NCBI GenBank assembly: GCA_024276955.1
Contig: JAJRWE010000209.1
Location: forward strand, 1 to 40,440
Reading direction: 5' to 3'
Source of the DNA: Gammaproteobacteria bacterium
GTDB lineage: Bacteria > Pseudomonadota > Gammaproteobacteria > SZUA-152
DNA length: 40,440 nt
Below the pieces are notes generated by a model. That model ran no database searches, had not been told where the DNA came from, and saw nothing but the letters and a program-made list of their open reading frames with translations. Below, one piece after another: positions 9,095 through 18,012 of this stretch. Position numbers and translations under genes: made by a program. Within the stretch, counting starts at the first letter, position 1; each line of letters opens with the position of its first letter.

Positions 9095-9565
9095 TTACAA
9101 ACAATTCTTCCGTTCATCGAGTACATGCACTTGCAGACCATCTGCACCGAGTTCCACACTCAAGGTGCCAGGCAGCAGGCTTACCGTGTTGGCCATGAAG
9201 ACCCGCGGCAAGCCCGGCGGCAACCGCCACTGGTAACAAAATAACCCCGGCGAAATCGGTAGCCGGGGATGCATCGCTCGCCTGGCCACATCCACGCCGC
9301 CGTACAGGGAGCGCCAGAGAAAAAACGGCACAAATCGTACAACCCCGGGCAAGGACCAGGTAATAGGAGGCAATAGCACCACGCTGACCAACGTCGCAAA
9401 CAGCACCACTGGCGCGCCAACCCACCATGAAGCTATTGCGCCATCCGTGAGTATCCACCACATCAAGGCAAACAGAACAGCACGTAAACACCCGCTCCGC
9501 AACTGGAAAAACACCGTGTCGCGTGGCGTAAATGCTAAACGCTGTCTTCGATCAACTGTGCGCAT
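9095..9565 (-). CDS. mrpE: Mrp antiporter subunit E
   Basis: This membrane protein of 156 residues belongs to the MrpE/MnhE family and is a structural subunit of the antiporter. The conserved elements are the N-terminal hydrophobic pair, the FFLWRSLYGGVDVARRAMHP segment and the central ANTVSLLPGTLSVEL motif that defines the family. The end has the usual LQVHVLDE. The start is ATG at 9565. It is separated from the rest of the mrp genes by the universal stress protein gene (76-base gap) and lies 52 bases after the Kef-type antiporter gene. Confidence 0.92.
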   Translation of the reverse strand: MRTVDRRQRLAFTPRDTVFFQLRSGCLRAVLFALMWWILTDGAIASWWVGAPVVLFATLVSVVLLPPITWSLPGVVRFVPFFLWRSLYGGVDVARRAMHPRLPISPGLFCYQWRLPPGLPRVFMANTVSLLPGTLSVELGADGLQVHVLDERKNCL

Positions 9566-9617
9566 AATCGTCCGTCAAATTCCTTATAACTTAACAACCA
9601 GCACTATAAATTTGCTG

Positions 9618-11291
<1,674 letters not shown>

Positions 11292-11398
11292 GACTCAGCT
11301 ACCCTACTCTATGTGGATTTCAGCCCACGATAGGCTGCCAACAAGTTCAGCGATGCGGTGAACTGCAATGTGTGGTGCATCGGCGGCAATGAAGCTTC

Positions 11399-11644
11399 TT
11401 GGACACATTGGCTGCAGGCGAGAGCCGTGTCATTACCATCACCGTCACAGACTCACCCACATTAGTACAGCACCCTATTCCGGTGTTTGTGCGAATCACC
11501 GCTGATGATCCTTTGGACACTATCAATCTATCTCTTCGAAGGAAACCGAAAAAAAGGAAAAGATCACAGACCAACGGCACCCCAATTTATCACCTTGATG
11601 GAGTGCCAGTACTAAAAATAGGGTCAAAGTACATAATAACCTGA
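11399..11644 (+). other. Weak open frame in the 560-base gap 11292-11851; unrecognised
   Basis: The gap between the Kef-type gene and the roadblock cassette holds one small open frame of 81 codons with only a TTG start and no good ribosome-binding site. The deduced peptide has a beta-rich first half (ESRVITITVTDSP) and then a very basic patch (RRKPKKRKR) followed by a short GTPIYHLDGVPVLKIGSK tail. The composition is less GC-rich than the flanks. It may be the 3' remnant of a lost gene or chance. Otherwise I see only a possible TACAAT at about 11780 as a -10 box for the downstream cassette, without a convincing -35. Confidence 0.2.
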
Positions 11645-11851
11645 TTTTCCTACACGTTCTCCCTAGGGGCGAACAACTGCCAAATGTGTCACCCTTCTGC
11701 CGCTCAAATCGGCATACTTCCCTAAACCTTTCAGGGGACTGTGCCGACAAATGGAGAAGAGAAAACCCCACCAGTACTCTACAATGTGATATTGATGGAG
11801 TAGTGGGAACATTGTCATTTCGCACTGACACCCGTTCACAGGAAACACGCC

Positions 11852-12934
11852 GTGCCCAAACCCTTGCGCATATCGCCTATTGCCCTGGATCCAACCAATC
11901 GCAAGGTACTCAAGGTTGCCGTTGACCTTATCAACGATGATGGCATTGTCAGCCTGCTGCTGCCCGACAACAGTCCCCACGGCCACCTGTTGGTCATCGA
12001 TGCCGACAACGACATCGGCCAGCAGGTGCTGGAAGAGTCGCGCGACGGACAAGTAAAACTCGTGCTCAGTGAGGAGCGCCGAGAAGGCAAAAACCTCATC
12101 TGGCAGGAACCCCCGGTACGAGTCACCGACATGCAGGAACTGTTGACTCGCATCTGCCTGCGCATGAAGGCTACCTTTGCCACCCAGGAGGCGATAAGCG
12201 AGCCATCGGACAATAGCAAATCCGCTGCAGCACCGACGAGTACAGAAAACGGCGAAACCGCAAGCACACAAGCCACCGAAGCCGCGACAGAAACTCCCCC
12301 GGCAAGCACCTCCGTCATCGAAGATACACAAGAGCCGGCAGCACCGAGTAAAAACCTGTTCCACATCCTGCTGAGTGCGCGACAACAAAAGGCCTGCTAC
12401 CAGATCAGATTCGACAACACCTGGCTGCTGATTGGTGGGCACAACGGCACCGTGGCAAGCAAAGACGAAGCCGATGCCAAGATCATCATGACCGCCCCCT
12501 TCAAGAAGCTGTACATCGAACAAATCGATATCGTCGCCTTCGCCAAGAATGCCCAGGCGATGAGCATCTCCACCCTGGACAGCCTGCTCTGGCAGGCCGG
12601 CGTCGACTATTCCGATGGCCGGTTACTGGAGGGCCACGACATGGCCCAGCCGGTACGGCTCAAGGCCTGGCCCAACTTCACCCGCAATGGCTTTCGCCAG
12701 TCACATTTCAAACTGGCCGCCATCATGGCGCGCCAACCCATCAGCCTGAAAGAATTGCGCAAAGAAGCCGGCGTCGCCCGGGATGAAGTCGTCAGTTTTT
12801 ACAACGCAGCCTATGCCGTCGGACTCATCGACCGAACTGCCACAACCTCTGATTCAGGCCTGCAATACGGCAAGCCCCGCACACGGCGCAAGGGCCTGCT
12901 CAGCATGCTGGCCCGCAAGCTGGGCTTTCGTTAA
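11852..12934 (+). CDS. Multidomain protein of the roadblock/GTPase cassette, with C-terminal winged-helix-like domain
   Basis: I do not recognise a named family for this 360-residue soluble protein. Residues 1-110 form a compact alpha/beta domain (LLVIDADNDIGQQVLEES), followed by a Ser/Thr/Ala/Pro-rich linker at about 113-165. A second domain at about 166-265 begins KNLFHILLSARQQKACYQI. The last part contains QPISLKELRKEAGVARDEVV followed by FYNAAYAVGLIDR, which reads as a helix-turn-helix or winged-helix unit like that of CvnC/DUF742 or DUF4388-type proteins. The end is basic (RRKGLLSMLARKLGFR). The start is GTG at 11852 with AGGA upstream. It is the first gene of a four-gene set with a GTPase and two roadblock proteins, so it may be an adaptor or effector of the switch. 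Confidence 0.85.
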   Translation: MPKPLRISPIALDPTNRKVLKVAVDLINDDGIVSLLLPDNSPHGHLLVIDADNDIGQQVLEESRDGQVKLVLSEERREGKNLIWQEPPVRVTDMQELLTRICLRMKATFATQEAISEPSDNSKSAAAPTSTENGETASTQATEAATETPPASTSVIEDTQEPAAPSKNLFHILLSARQQKACYQIRFDNTWLLIGGHNGTVASKDEADAKIIMTAPFKKLYIEQIDIVAFAKNAQAMSISTLDSLLWQAGVDYSDGRLLEGHDMAQPVRLKAWPNFTRNGFRQSHFKLAAIMARQPISLKELRKEAGVARDEVVSFYNAAYAVGLIDRTATTSDSGLQYGKPRTRRKGLLSMLARKLGFR

Positions 12935-12975
12935 CCCGCCTTCTCAAGCATGTATTTCCAAGGACGTCCCAAATA

Positions 12976-13506
12976 ATGTTTCAGGCCACAGATAAAATCA
13001 TCTTCACTGGCCCCGTCGGCGCCGGCAAGACCAGCGCCATCAGCGCCATCAGTGACGAACCCCCGGTACGCACCGACGTCGCCACCACCGGCAGCGAGCG
13101 CAACATCAAGAACACCACGACTGTCGCCATGGATTACAGCTATATTCAGTTGGAGGACGGCAAGCGTATCCACCTCTACGGCACACCGGGTCAGGAACGC
13201 TTCGACTTCATGTGGCAGATCCTGACCCAGGGCGGACTGGGCCTGGTGCTGCTGGTGAACAACGACCACCCGGATCCCGTAGCACAGATGGAATACTATC
13301 TGGACGCCTTTGGTGACTTCATCCGCGACACCGGCGTGGTGATCGGCGTGACGCGCATGGGCATACAGGACAATGCCAGCATCACGGATTACCAGACCCG
13401 GCTGTATGAACGCGAGCAGATCTTCCCCGTCTTCGAAGTGGATGGACGCTGTTCCGATGATGTGCGAATCCTGGTCAACGCCCTGCTGGCCGTATTGGAG
13501 AACTGA
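12976..13506 (+). CDS. MglA-like small GTPase
   Basis: This 176-residue single-domain G protein is of the bacterial MglA/SRPRB-like group. The Walker A loop GPVGAGKTS spans residues 12-20. Switch I threonines lie at about 47-49 (NIKNTTTVAMDY). Switch II reads YGTPGQERFDFMW (68-80), where the GTPGQ form replaces the eukaryotic DTAGQ, as is usual for this group. The G4 position reads VTRMG (125-129), where the family usually ends in aspartate, so guanine specificity may be altered. It presumably cycles between GTP and GDP under control of the adjacent roadblock protein, which in MglAB acts as the GAP. The ATG at 12976 is 41 bases after the first gene, and three bases separate the stop from the next start. 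Confidence 0.92.
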   Translation: MFQATDKIIFTGPVGAGKTSAISAISDEPPVRTDVATTGSERNIKNTTTVAMDYSYIQLEDGKRIHLYGTPGQERFDFMWQILTQGGLGLVLLVNNDHPDPVAQMEYYLDAFGDFIRDTGVVIGVTRMGIQDNASITDYQTRLYEREQIFPVFEVDGRCSDDVRILVNALLAVLEN

Positions 13507-13509
13507 GAC

Positions 13510-13959
13510 ATGACTTTCATCAGCGACATGGTCGACAAGGTCAGTGAAGAAGGCAGCAAGCACGAAGACACCGTCTCCAGCGACATCCGCCATACGCTCA
13601 GTGCGACGCTTTGCGAGATGCTGGATGATTGCGGCGACATGCTCGGCGCCATGGTCAGCGCCAACGACGGCCGCGCCCTCGCGGAGCGTCTGCAGAGCGG
13701 GCTGGACAAACACCGTTTCGCCGCCATGAGCAGCGCCCTGCTGGCCCTCAGCGACAACGTCATCCGCGAGACCAACGGCGGCAGCATCAAGAATGTGCTG
13801 ATCCAGAGCGATGACGGTAATGTCTTCATCCTGCACGCCGGCAACGGCCTGCTGTTAACGGTGTTTTCCCAGCCCGATGCCAATCTCGGCATGTCGCTGG
13901 CACATGCCAGCAAGGGTGCTGCGGATATCGCCGCGTTGAATTTGCGCATGGACTTCTAA
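13510..13959 (+). CDS. Roadblock/LC7 domain protein (MglB-like), first copy
   Basis: This cytoplasmic protein of 149 residues has an N-terminal extension of about 25 charged residues and then a roadblock/LC7 fold (LCEMLDDCGDMLGAMVSAND followed by GRALAERL). Further family elements are the AAMSSALLALSDNVI helix, the IKNVLIQSDDGNVFILHAG strand pair and LLLTVFSQPDANLGMSLA. Roadblock proteins dimerise and act as regulators of their partner GTPase; in MglB this is GAP activity. It directly follows the GTPase with a three-base gap, which is the expected arrangement for an interacting pair. Confidence 0.92.
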   Translation: MTFISDMVDKVSEEGSKHEDTVSSDIRHTLSATLCEMLDDCGDMLGAMVSANDGRALAERLQSGLDKHRFAAMSSALLALSDNVIRETNGGSIKNVLIQSDDGNVFILHAGNGLLLTVFSQPDANLGMSLAHASKGAADIAALNLRMDF

Positions 13960-14002
13960 CGTAAATAACACCTCCCCTCTTACCTCCAGACAACATCTAC
14001 GC

Positions 14003-14030
14003 TAAAGTTCCTGCCGAGACGACCCGAAAG
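14003..14030 (+). promoter_or_regulatory. Possible sigma-28 (FliA)-type promoter
   Basis: In the 124-base gap before the second roadblock gene, TAAAGTTC (14003-14010) matches seven of eight bases of the FliA -35 consensus TAAAGTTT. CCCGAAAG (14023-14030) matches five of eight bases of the -10 consensus GCCGATAA. The spacer is 12 instead of the preferred 11. Transcription would start about 45 bases upstream of the ATG. This is a pattern match only. Confidence 0.35.
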
Positions 14031-14083
14031 GTAGACAAGCTGTTCAATACGCTTGCAAAAAACAATCATGAGGAGAAATAAAA

Positions 14084-14491
14084 ATGGCTGGAATTAATGA
14101 CGTTTGCCGAGAGATCGTCGACAACGTGGAAGACGCACTGGGCGCCGCTGTCGTGGATCTGAGCACCGGCCTGATGCTCGGTGCCCACCACAACGTCCCC
14201 TACTTCACTTCTAGTTATATGGATGCTGTGTCAGCAGCGGCGGTGGACATGTTCCGCGGCAAGGGCATCACCAATGTGGAAAAACGCCTTGCCCAGACGC
14301 GTGGCGAAGAAGTCCGCAACAGCATGCTGGAAATCCAGATGACCACGCCCAAGACCTTTCACTTCATGGTGGTAGTGCCGGGCAAACCCAATGCACTGGC
14401 GATCCTGATCACCGGCCGCCGCGCCAACCTGGGCATGGGCTGGGCCGGACTGCGCAGTGCGCTGCCGAAGATCGAGCCCATGTGTCCCTGA
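14084..14491 (+). CDS. Roadblock/LC7 domain protein, second copy
   Basis: This 135-residue protein is a single roadblock domain: an N-terminal helix (INDVCREIVDNVEDALGAAV), then VDLSTGLMLGAHHN, a central helix (SYMDAVSAAAVDMFRGKGI), then FHFMVVVPGKPNALAILITG and RRANLGMGWAGLRSALPKI. It is clearly diverged from the first copy and lacks its N-terminal extension. The start ATG at 14084 has a strong ribosome-binding site (GAGGAG at about 14070). It lies 124 bases after the first roadblock gene and so may also have its own promoter. Two different roadblock proteins could form homo- or heterodimers that bind the same GTPase (inference). Confidence 0.9.
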   Translation: MAGINDVCREIVDNVEDALGAAVVDLSTGLMLGAHHNVPYFTSSYMDAVSAAAVDMFRGKGITNVEKRLAQTRGEEVRNSMLEIQMTTPKTFHFMVVVPGKPNALAILITGRRANLGMGWAGLRSALPKIEPMCP

Positions 14492-14533
14492 ATCCATTCC
14501 GCGCTACCCAACGGATCGTAGGGCCTATTTCGT

Positions 14534-14704
14534 GTAGGAGCAGGCCATGCCTGCGACAGGTGGTTGGAAAACAATAAATTTGTGGGAGCGGCTTCAGCCG
14601 CGAAGAAGACAGGCTTGATTCGCGGCTGAAGCCGCTCCCACAATGTCCAGATCCACGACCTCTGTGGTGAAAGGCAAGGCTATCGCGGGCATGGCCCGCT
14701 CCTA
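14534..14704. repeat. Composite REP/BIME-type palindromic element, copy 1
   Basis: Four REP-like units are nested. The inner pair (14581-14604 and 14619-14642) is a perfect 24-base inverted repeat (TGTGGGAGCGGCTTCAGCCG and four further bases) with a 14-base loop. The outer units are GTAGGAGCAGGCCATGCCTG (from 14534) and TCGCGGGCATGGCCCGCTCC (from 14683). The same four-unit layout recurs at 27421-27598. The element fills most of the 301-base gap 14492-14792; nothing else is evident there. Confidence 0.9.
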
Positions 14705-14792
14705 TACTCAATGGGTTCCTCTGCCTTGGTCATGGAGAAATTCTTCATGGACTTCGTGGTGGTGCTGTCCCCGCTGAATTTACGCCCCCCAC

Positions 14793-15356
14793 TTATTGCC
14801 CGCGCCGCAGGCGATCCGCCATTTCCGATGGAAACTGGTGTTTACTCATGTCGGCCAGCGTCTTTTCCATGTTATAGGACAGACGATGGTATTCCAGCTC
14901 ACGTGAAGCCAGGTCGATGATCGCCAGCTCCACACCCGCGTCGCCACCACGCGGCTGACCGATGGAGCCAGGGCTGATCAACACATGCGCCGCCTCCGCC
15001 AGCTGCTGCCGCTTACTGCTGTCACCGGCATCGCCATCACCATCACGCCGCCAGGTTTTCTGGATATGCGAGTGGCCATGAAAACACAGCGGTACCTGCC
15101 GCTCACTCAGCTCATCAAGATTCTCAACATAACTCATCTGATAGACATAACCGTTAAAGAAAGTCTTGTCCAAGGGCGAACCATGCACCGCCAGCCACTG
15201 ATCACCCTGCTGGTAAACCGGTAGCTGTGCCAGCCACTGGCGCTCATCATCGCTGAGCTGGTCAATGGTCCATTTCAGCGACCACGAGGCCAGCGAGGTG
15301 ATGCCGCCGCGTATCTCACCACAGGCCACCGCGTGATCATGATTGCCACGCACCAT
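14793..15356 (-). pseudogene. C-terminal part of the metallophosphatase split by an in-frame TAG
   Basis: This frame continues that of 15366-16325 after one TAG codon. It carries the second half of a calcineurin-like phosphatase: VRGNHDHAV (the GNHD metal and phosphate motif), VHGSP and FHGHSHIQ (the GHxH metal motif). It ends with SIGQPRGGDAG, which is typical of small protein-phosphatase-like enzymes of the YfcE/PrpE kind. On its own it lacks the first two metal motifs and cannot be active. Re-initiation at ATG 15356 just behind the stop is possible but would give only a fragment. It is most simply a recent nonsense mutation or a sequencing error; the intact gene would be 14793-16325. Confidence 0.85.
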
Positions 15357-15365
15357 GCTCCAGCC

Positions 15366-16325
15366 CTACAATGCCTGCACCATCTCCACGCACTGCTGCG
15401 GATGCGGGCCATAGCCCACCACATCACCCAGCATGATGCCGTGATCGATCCCGCGCCCCGCCAGATATTCCAGGGCACATTCCAGGGCCGGTGCATTGCC
15501 ATGAATATCGCCAATCAACGCCATCACACTGCCATTATTTTTTGGCTTCGGTGCCTGATAACTAAATGTCTGATCACCATACAGGGCCTGAATCAGCGCC
15601 TTTGCCACGGCCTGCCGCTGCGGTGGAATGAACACCCCGCGCAAACCCTCGGCGACGACGGTTATCACATGCGTATCGGAAAAATGCTGGCGGAGGCTCT
15701 GCGACAGCATCTTGCCCAACGCCGCGGCCAACGCTTCATCCAGCCACTCCAGTGCACGTACCCAGGTGCCCAGTGCATCACTGAGCATGGTGAGACTGCT
15801 GCCGGGATAAAAATCATCATCCAGATAGAACAGATGATCATCAGCATCCACACCAAAGTTCGATAGGCACAGATCGAGGCTCAACTCGTCCTTCGCCAGC
15901 ACTGCCAGATAGTCATCCAGCATCTGCGCCATGAAACCGATCTGCGATGACGGGGAGTAGCGCTCATTCAGTTCGTCATATTTATTCAGCGCCAGCAGGC
16001 GTGGCGTGATATTGCCGATTACGACCGTGTCGTCGCCACCGGCAGGTGTCCACAGAAACCACGTCTTATCAGGATGGTGTACGCCCAGCAGGCGCTCCCG
16101 TTTGATGGCCTGCTCGACGAAACGCCGTGCCGCCGATGCCGGCAGCTGGTATTCGGTGCGCAACTTGAGCATGTCGCTACCCGTATCGATGAGTGCCGTG
16201 ACCGGGCGGCCTGTCAATGCCTCACCAGGCCCCGCCATCACCTGCTGTCGATGACAGGCGGCGAGAATCGACTCACTGTCGTAAGGCGAATCAGCCAGGG
16301 GGGAAATCAACTCTACGTGAGACAC
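15366..16325 (-). CDS. Kinase-like domain fused to the first half of a metallophosphatase (interrupted gene)
   Basis: The frame codes for about 319 residues from a GTG at 16325 that has AGAGG upstream. Residues 1-250 resemble a compact protein-kinase or APH-like fold: MLKLRTEY (possible beta-3 lysine, residue 54), a charged helix (RRFVEQAIKRERLL), a hinge-like VVIGNITPRL, then DLCLSNF (151-157) as a D-x-x-x-x-N catalytic loop and FYLDDDFY (166-173) as a DFG-like element. This assignment is inference. From about residue 258 a calcineurin-like phosphatase starts: GDIHGN and GDVVGYGP give two metal motifs. The frame then stops at a TAG (15366-15368), and the remaining motifs lie downstream in the same frame. 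The gene is downstream of, and on the same strand as, the 527-residue protein at 16384-17967. Confidence 0.75.
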   Translation of the reverse strand: MSHVELISPLADSPYDSESILAACHRQQVMAGPGEALTGRPVTALIDTGSDMLKLRTEYQLPASAARRFVEQAIKRERLLGVHHPDKTWFLWTPAGGDDTVVIGNITPRLLALNKYDELNERYSPSSQIGFMAQMLDDYLAVLAKDELSLDLCLSNFGVDADDHLFYLDDDFYPGSSLTMLSDALGTWVRALEWLDEALAAALGKMLSQSLRQHFSDTHVITVVAEGLRGVFIPPQRQAVAKALIQALYGDQTFSYQAPKPKNNGSVMALIGDIHGNAPALECALEYLAGRGIDHGIMLGDVVGYGPHPQQCVEMVQAL

Positions 16326-16356
16326 GGAATGTAAACCTCTTGTTGTAAGGAAATGA

Positions 16357-16381
16357 CTGAGTCCTGAGTCCTGAGTCCTGA
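16357..16381. repeat. Short tandem repeat, CTGAGTC x 3.5
   Basis: Three complete copies of the 7-base unit CTGAGTC and a partial fourth fill the gap between the stop of the 16384-17967 gene and the start of the kinase-like/phosphatase gene. The array lies about 30 bases upstream of the GTG start, so a change in copy number would alter the leader length but not the frame. Confidence 0.85.
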
Positions 16382-16383
16382 AA

Positions 16384-17967
16384 TTATACCTGCACTCTGA
16401 ACCGATACTGCACAAAAACCTCGGCCTCGCGCACCACCGAGGCCGTCACTACCTCAAAGGCCTGACCCTTCACCCGCACATACAGCGAGTCCTGTCTGGC
16501 CCGCCGCGGCAACAGTAGCGAGGCGGAACGCCCCTCTGCGTTATTCTTGGGGAAATAGAAACCCAGCTCCGGCGCCTGATCCAGATCCTGCGCCGTGCTG
16601 CCAAACAGGATGGGCTGCGCCACATCCTCGATAATCTCCACACCCAGTTTGCTGCGTCCCTCACTGATCTCACCCTGCCAGCGCACGATACCTATAGACA
16701 GGTTCTGTTGACCCATCTCCGGCAGGAAGCCCACCACGCCCAGTAATGAACCGACCATCGGTGTCTCATCAGCGGCACTCACACGCCCTAACAGCAGGCA
16801 ACCGGTATCGCTCTGATCCAGCATTTGCCAGTCACCCAGCTGATAGCGCACCTCATCTTCACTATCCAGGCTCAGCACCTCGATACCGCCGTACACTTCG
16901 GTACTGCAGGCCTGCGTCAAATGCCCGGGATCGGAGAGAAAATATTCCAACGCCTTCAGGCCCAGCGCCACCTTGACGAAGCGCCGCGCCACAGAGCGCG
17001 GCCCTTTGCGCCCCCAATGGGAACCCAGCAGGCCCGTCAGCATCCTCGCGGGCCGAACATCCTGGTTCTGCATGGCGCCATCTTCCACCCTGTGCTGCGC
17101 CAGCCACGCCTCGACGGCATCACGGACCGGCAGAATATCCAGTGTCCGGGGCTTCATCCAGTCACGCTCCGCCGCCTGCCCCACCGTGAGTGCCTGCGGT
17201 GGTCTATCCGCCATCAGGTCAATAACAAAACACCCGGGGCGCGTCTCATCCGGCACCTCCTGGCTGATGTCGCAGAGCGAGGAATACTCTTCCAGCAACA
17301 GAAACAATTCCATCAACTCAGCGCCCGTCAGTTGCCGGGTATCCATCACCGCCATCAGCAGCGCCTGGGTATAAACACGCTCAACGGTCGGCACAACCGA
17401 CTCGTGCCGCGCCACCTTCACCCGCTTCTGCAGGGCATCATGCTTCTCACAAAAGGCGTACAGCTGGTGCAATTCCACCCAGGCCGGCTCCGGTGTCGGC
17501 CGGTCCACCCGGCGTGCATACAGCACGGCCAAGCCAATCAGCTCCATGGCGCGATAAATCGCCTGCAGCAGAAAACCATCCCGCGCCGGGTCATCACTCT
17601 CATCGAAGCCATTGCGCACCAGAATCTTATAGCCGTTGGCCAGCTCCAGGTAGAGCCCCATGATATCGTCAGCAAGCTGCTGCCGCTCGCGCGCCGGCAG
17701 TGACAGCACCTTGAGGCGCTGTTCGTCATAGATCAGGAATACCTCTTCCAGCCCCTGCCGGTAGACCTCCAGCAGTTTAAGGCGCTCGACGTCGGGCAGG
17801 GGCAGCTCATTAAAGGGAGAAATCGCCGCGTGCAGACGCCGCACCGTCTCCACTGCATCCATGATGGGCAGTTCGACCAGCCATTGTTTCAGACGGCCGG
17901 CATTGCGTTCTACTGCCGGGTTGTCGGCCGCGTGCTGCGGCGGTGTTGTTAACAGGAGGAAGTCCAC
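16384..17967 (-). CDS. Large soluble protein with possible C-terminal PilZ-like c-di-GMP-binding domain
   Basis: This 527-residue protein has no signal peptide. Residues 1-300 are strongly helical (WLVELPIMDAVETVRRLHAA, LLEVYRQGLEEVFLIYDEQR) and resemble the N-terminal region of large c-di-GMP-related or chaperone-annotated proteins of Gammaproteobacteria. In the C-terminal half, RKGPR (an RxxxR pattern) occurs about 70 residues before DQSDTG (D-x-S-x-x-G). These two patterns are the ligand-binding signatures of PilZ domains, although the spacing is longer than usual. A beta-rich end follows. The start is GTG at 17967 with GGAAAGGG upstream. The gene is followed by the kinase-like/phosphatase gene on the same strand, and the pair may form an operon. 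Function unknown. Confidence 0.8.
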   Translation of the reverse strand: MDFLLLTTPPQHAADNPAVERNAGRLKQWLVELPIMDAVETVRRLHAAISPFNELPLPDVERLKLLEVYRQGLEEVFLIYDEQRLKVLSLPARERQQLADDIMGLYLELANGYKILVRNGFDESDDPARDGFLLQAIYRAMELIGLAVLYARRVDRPTPEPAWVELHQLYAFCEKHDALQKRVKVARHESVVPTVERVYTQALLMAVMDTRQLTGAELMELFLLLEEYSSLCDISQEVPDETRPGCFVIDLMADRPPQALTVGQAAERDWMKPRTLDILPVRDAVEAWLAQHRVEDGAMQNQDVRPARMLTGLLGSHWGRKGPRSVARRFVKVALGLKALEYFLSDPGHLTQACSTEVYGGIEVLSLDSEDEVRYQLGDWQMLDQSDTGCLLLGRVSAADETPMVGSLLGVVGFLPEMGQQNLSIGIVRWQGEISEGRSKLGVEIIEDVAQPILFGSTAQDLDQAPELGFYFPKNNAEGRSASLLLPRRARQDSLYVRVKGQAFEVVTASVVREAEVFVQYRFRVQV

Positions 17968-18012
17968 ATCCCTTTCCGATGACCACTGAAGTTTCCCCAG
18001 GCACGAATCAAG

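Noticed and set aside
9566-9617. Promoter before mrpE
   Set aside because: TATAAG-like sequence is present on the minus strand, but no -35 box at a sensible distance could be found.
12931-13836. 301-codon minus-strand frame across the GTPase and first roadblock gene
   Set aside because: Both plus-strand genes have clear family motifs; the antisense frame is a codon-bias shadow.
14711-14920. Small plus-strand open frame after the REP element
   Set aside because: It overlaps the end of the phosphatase gene, has a poor start context and shows no protein-like pattern.
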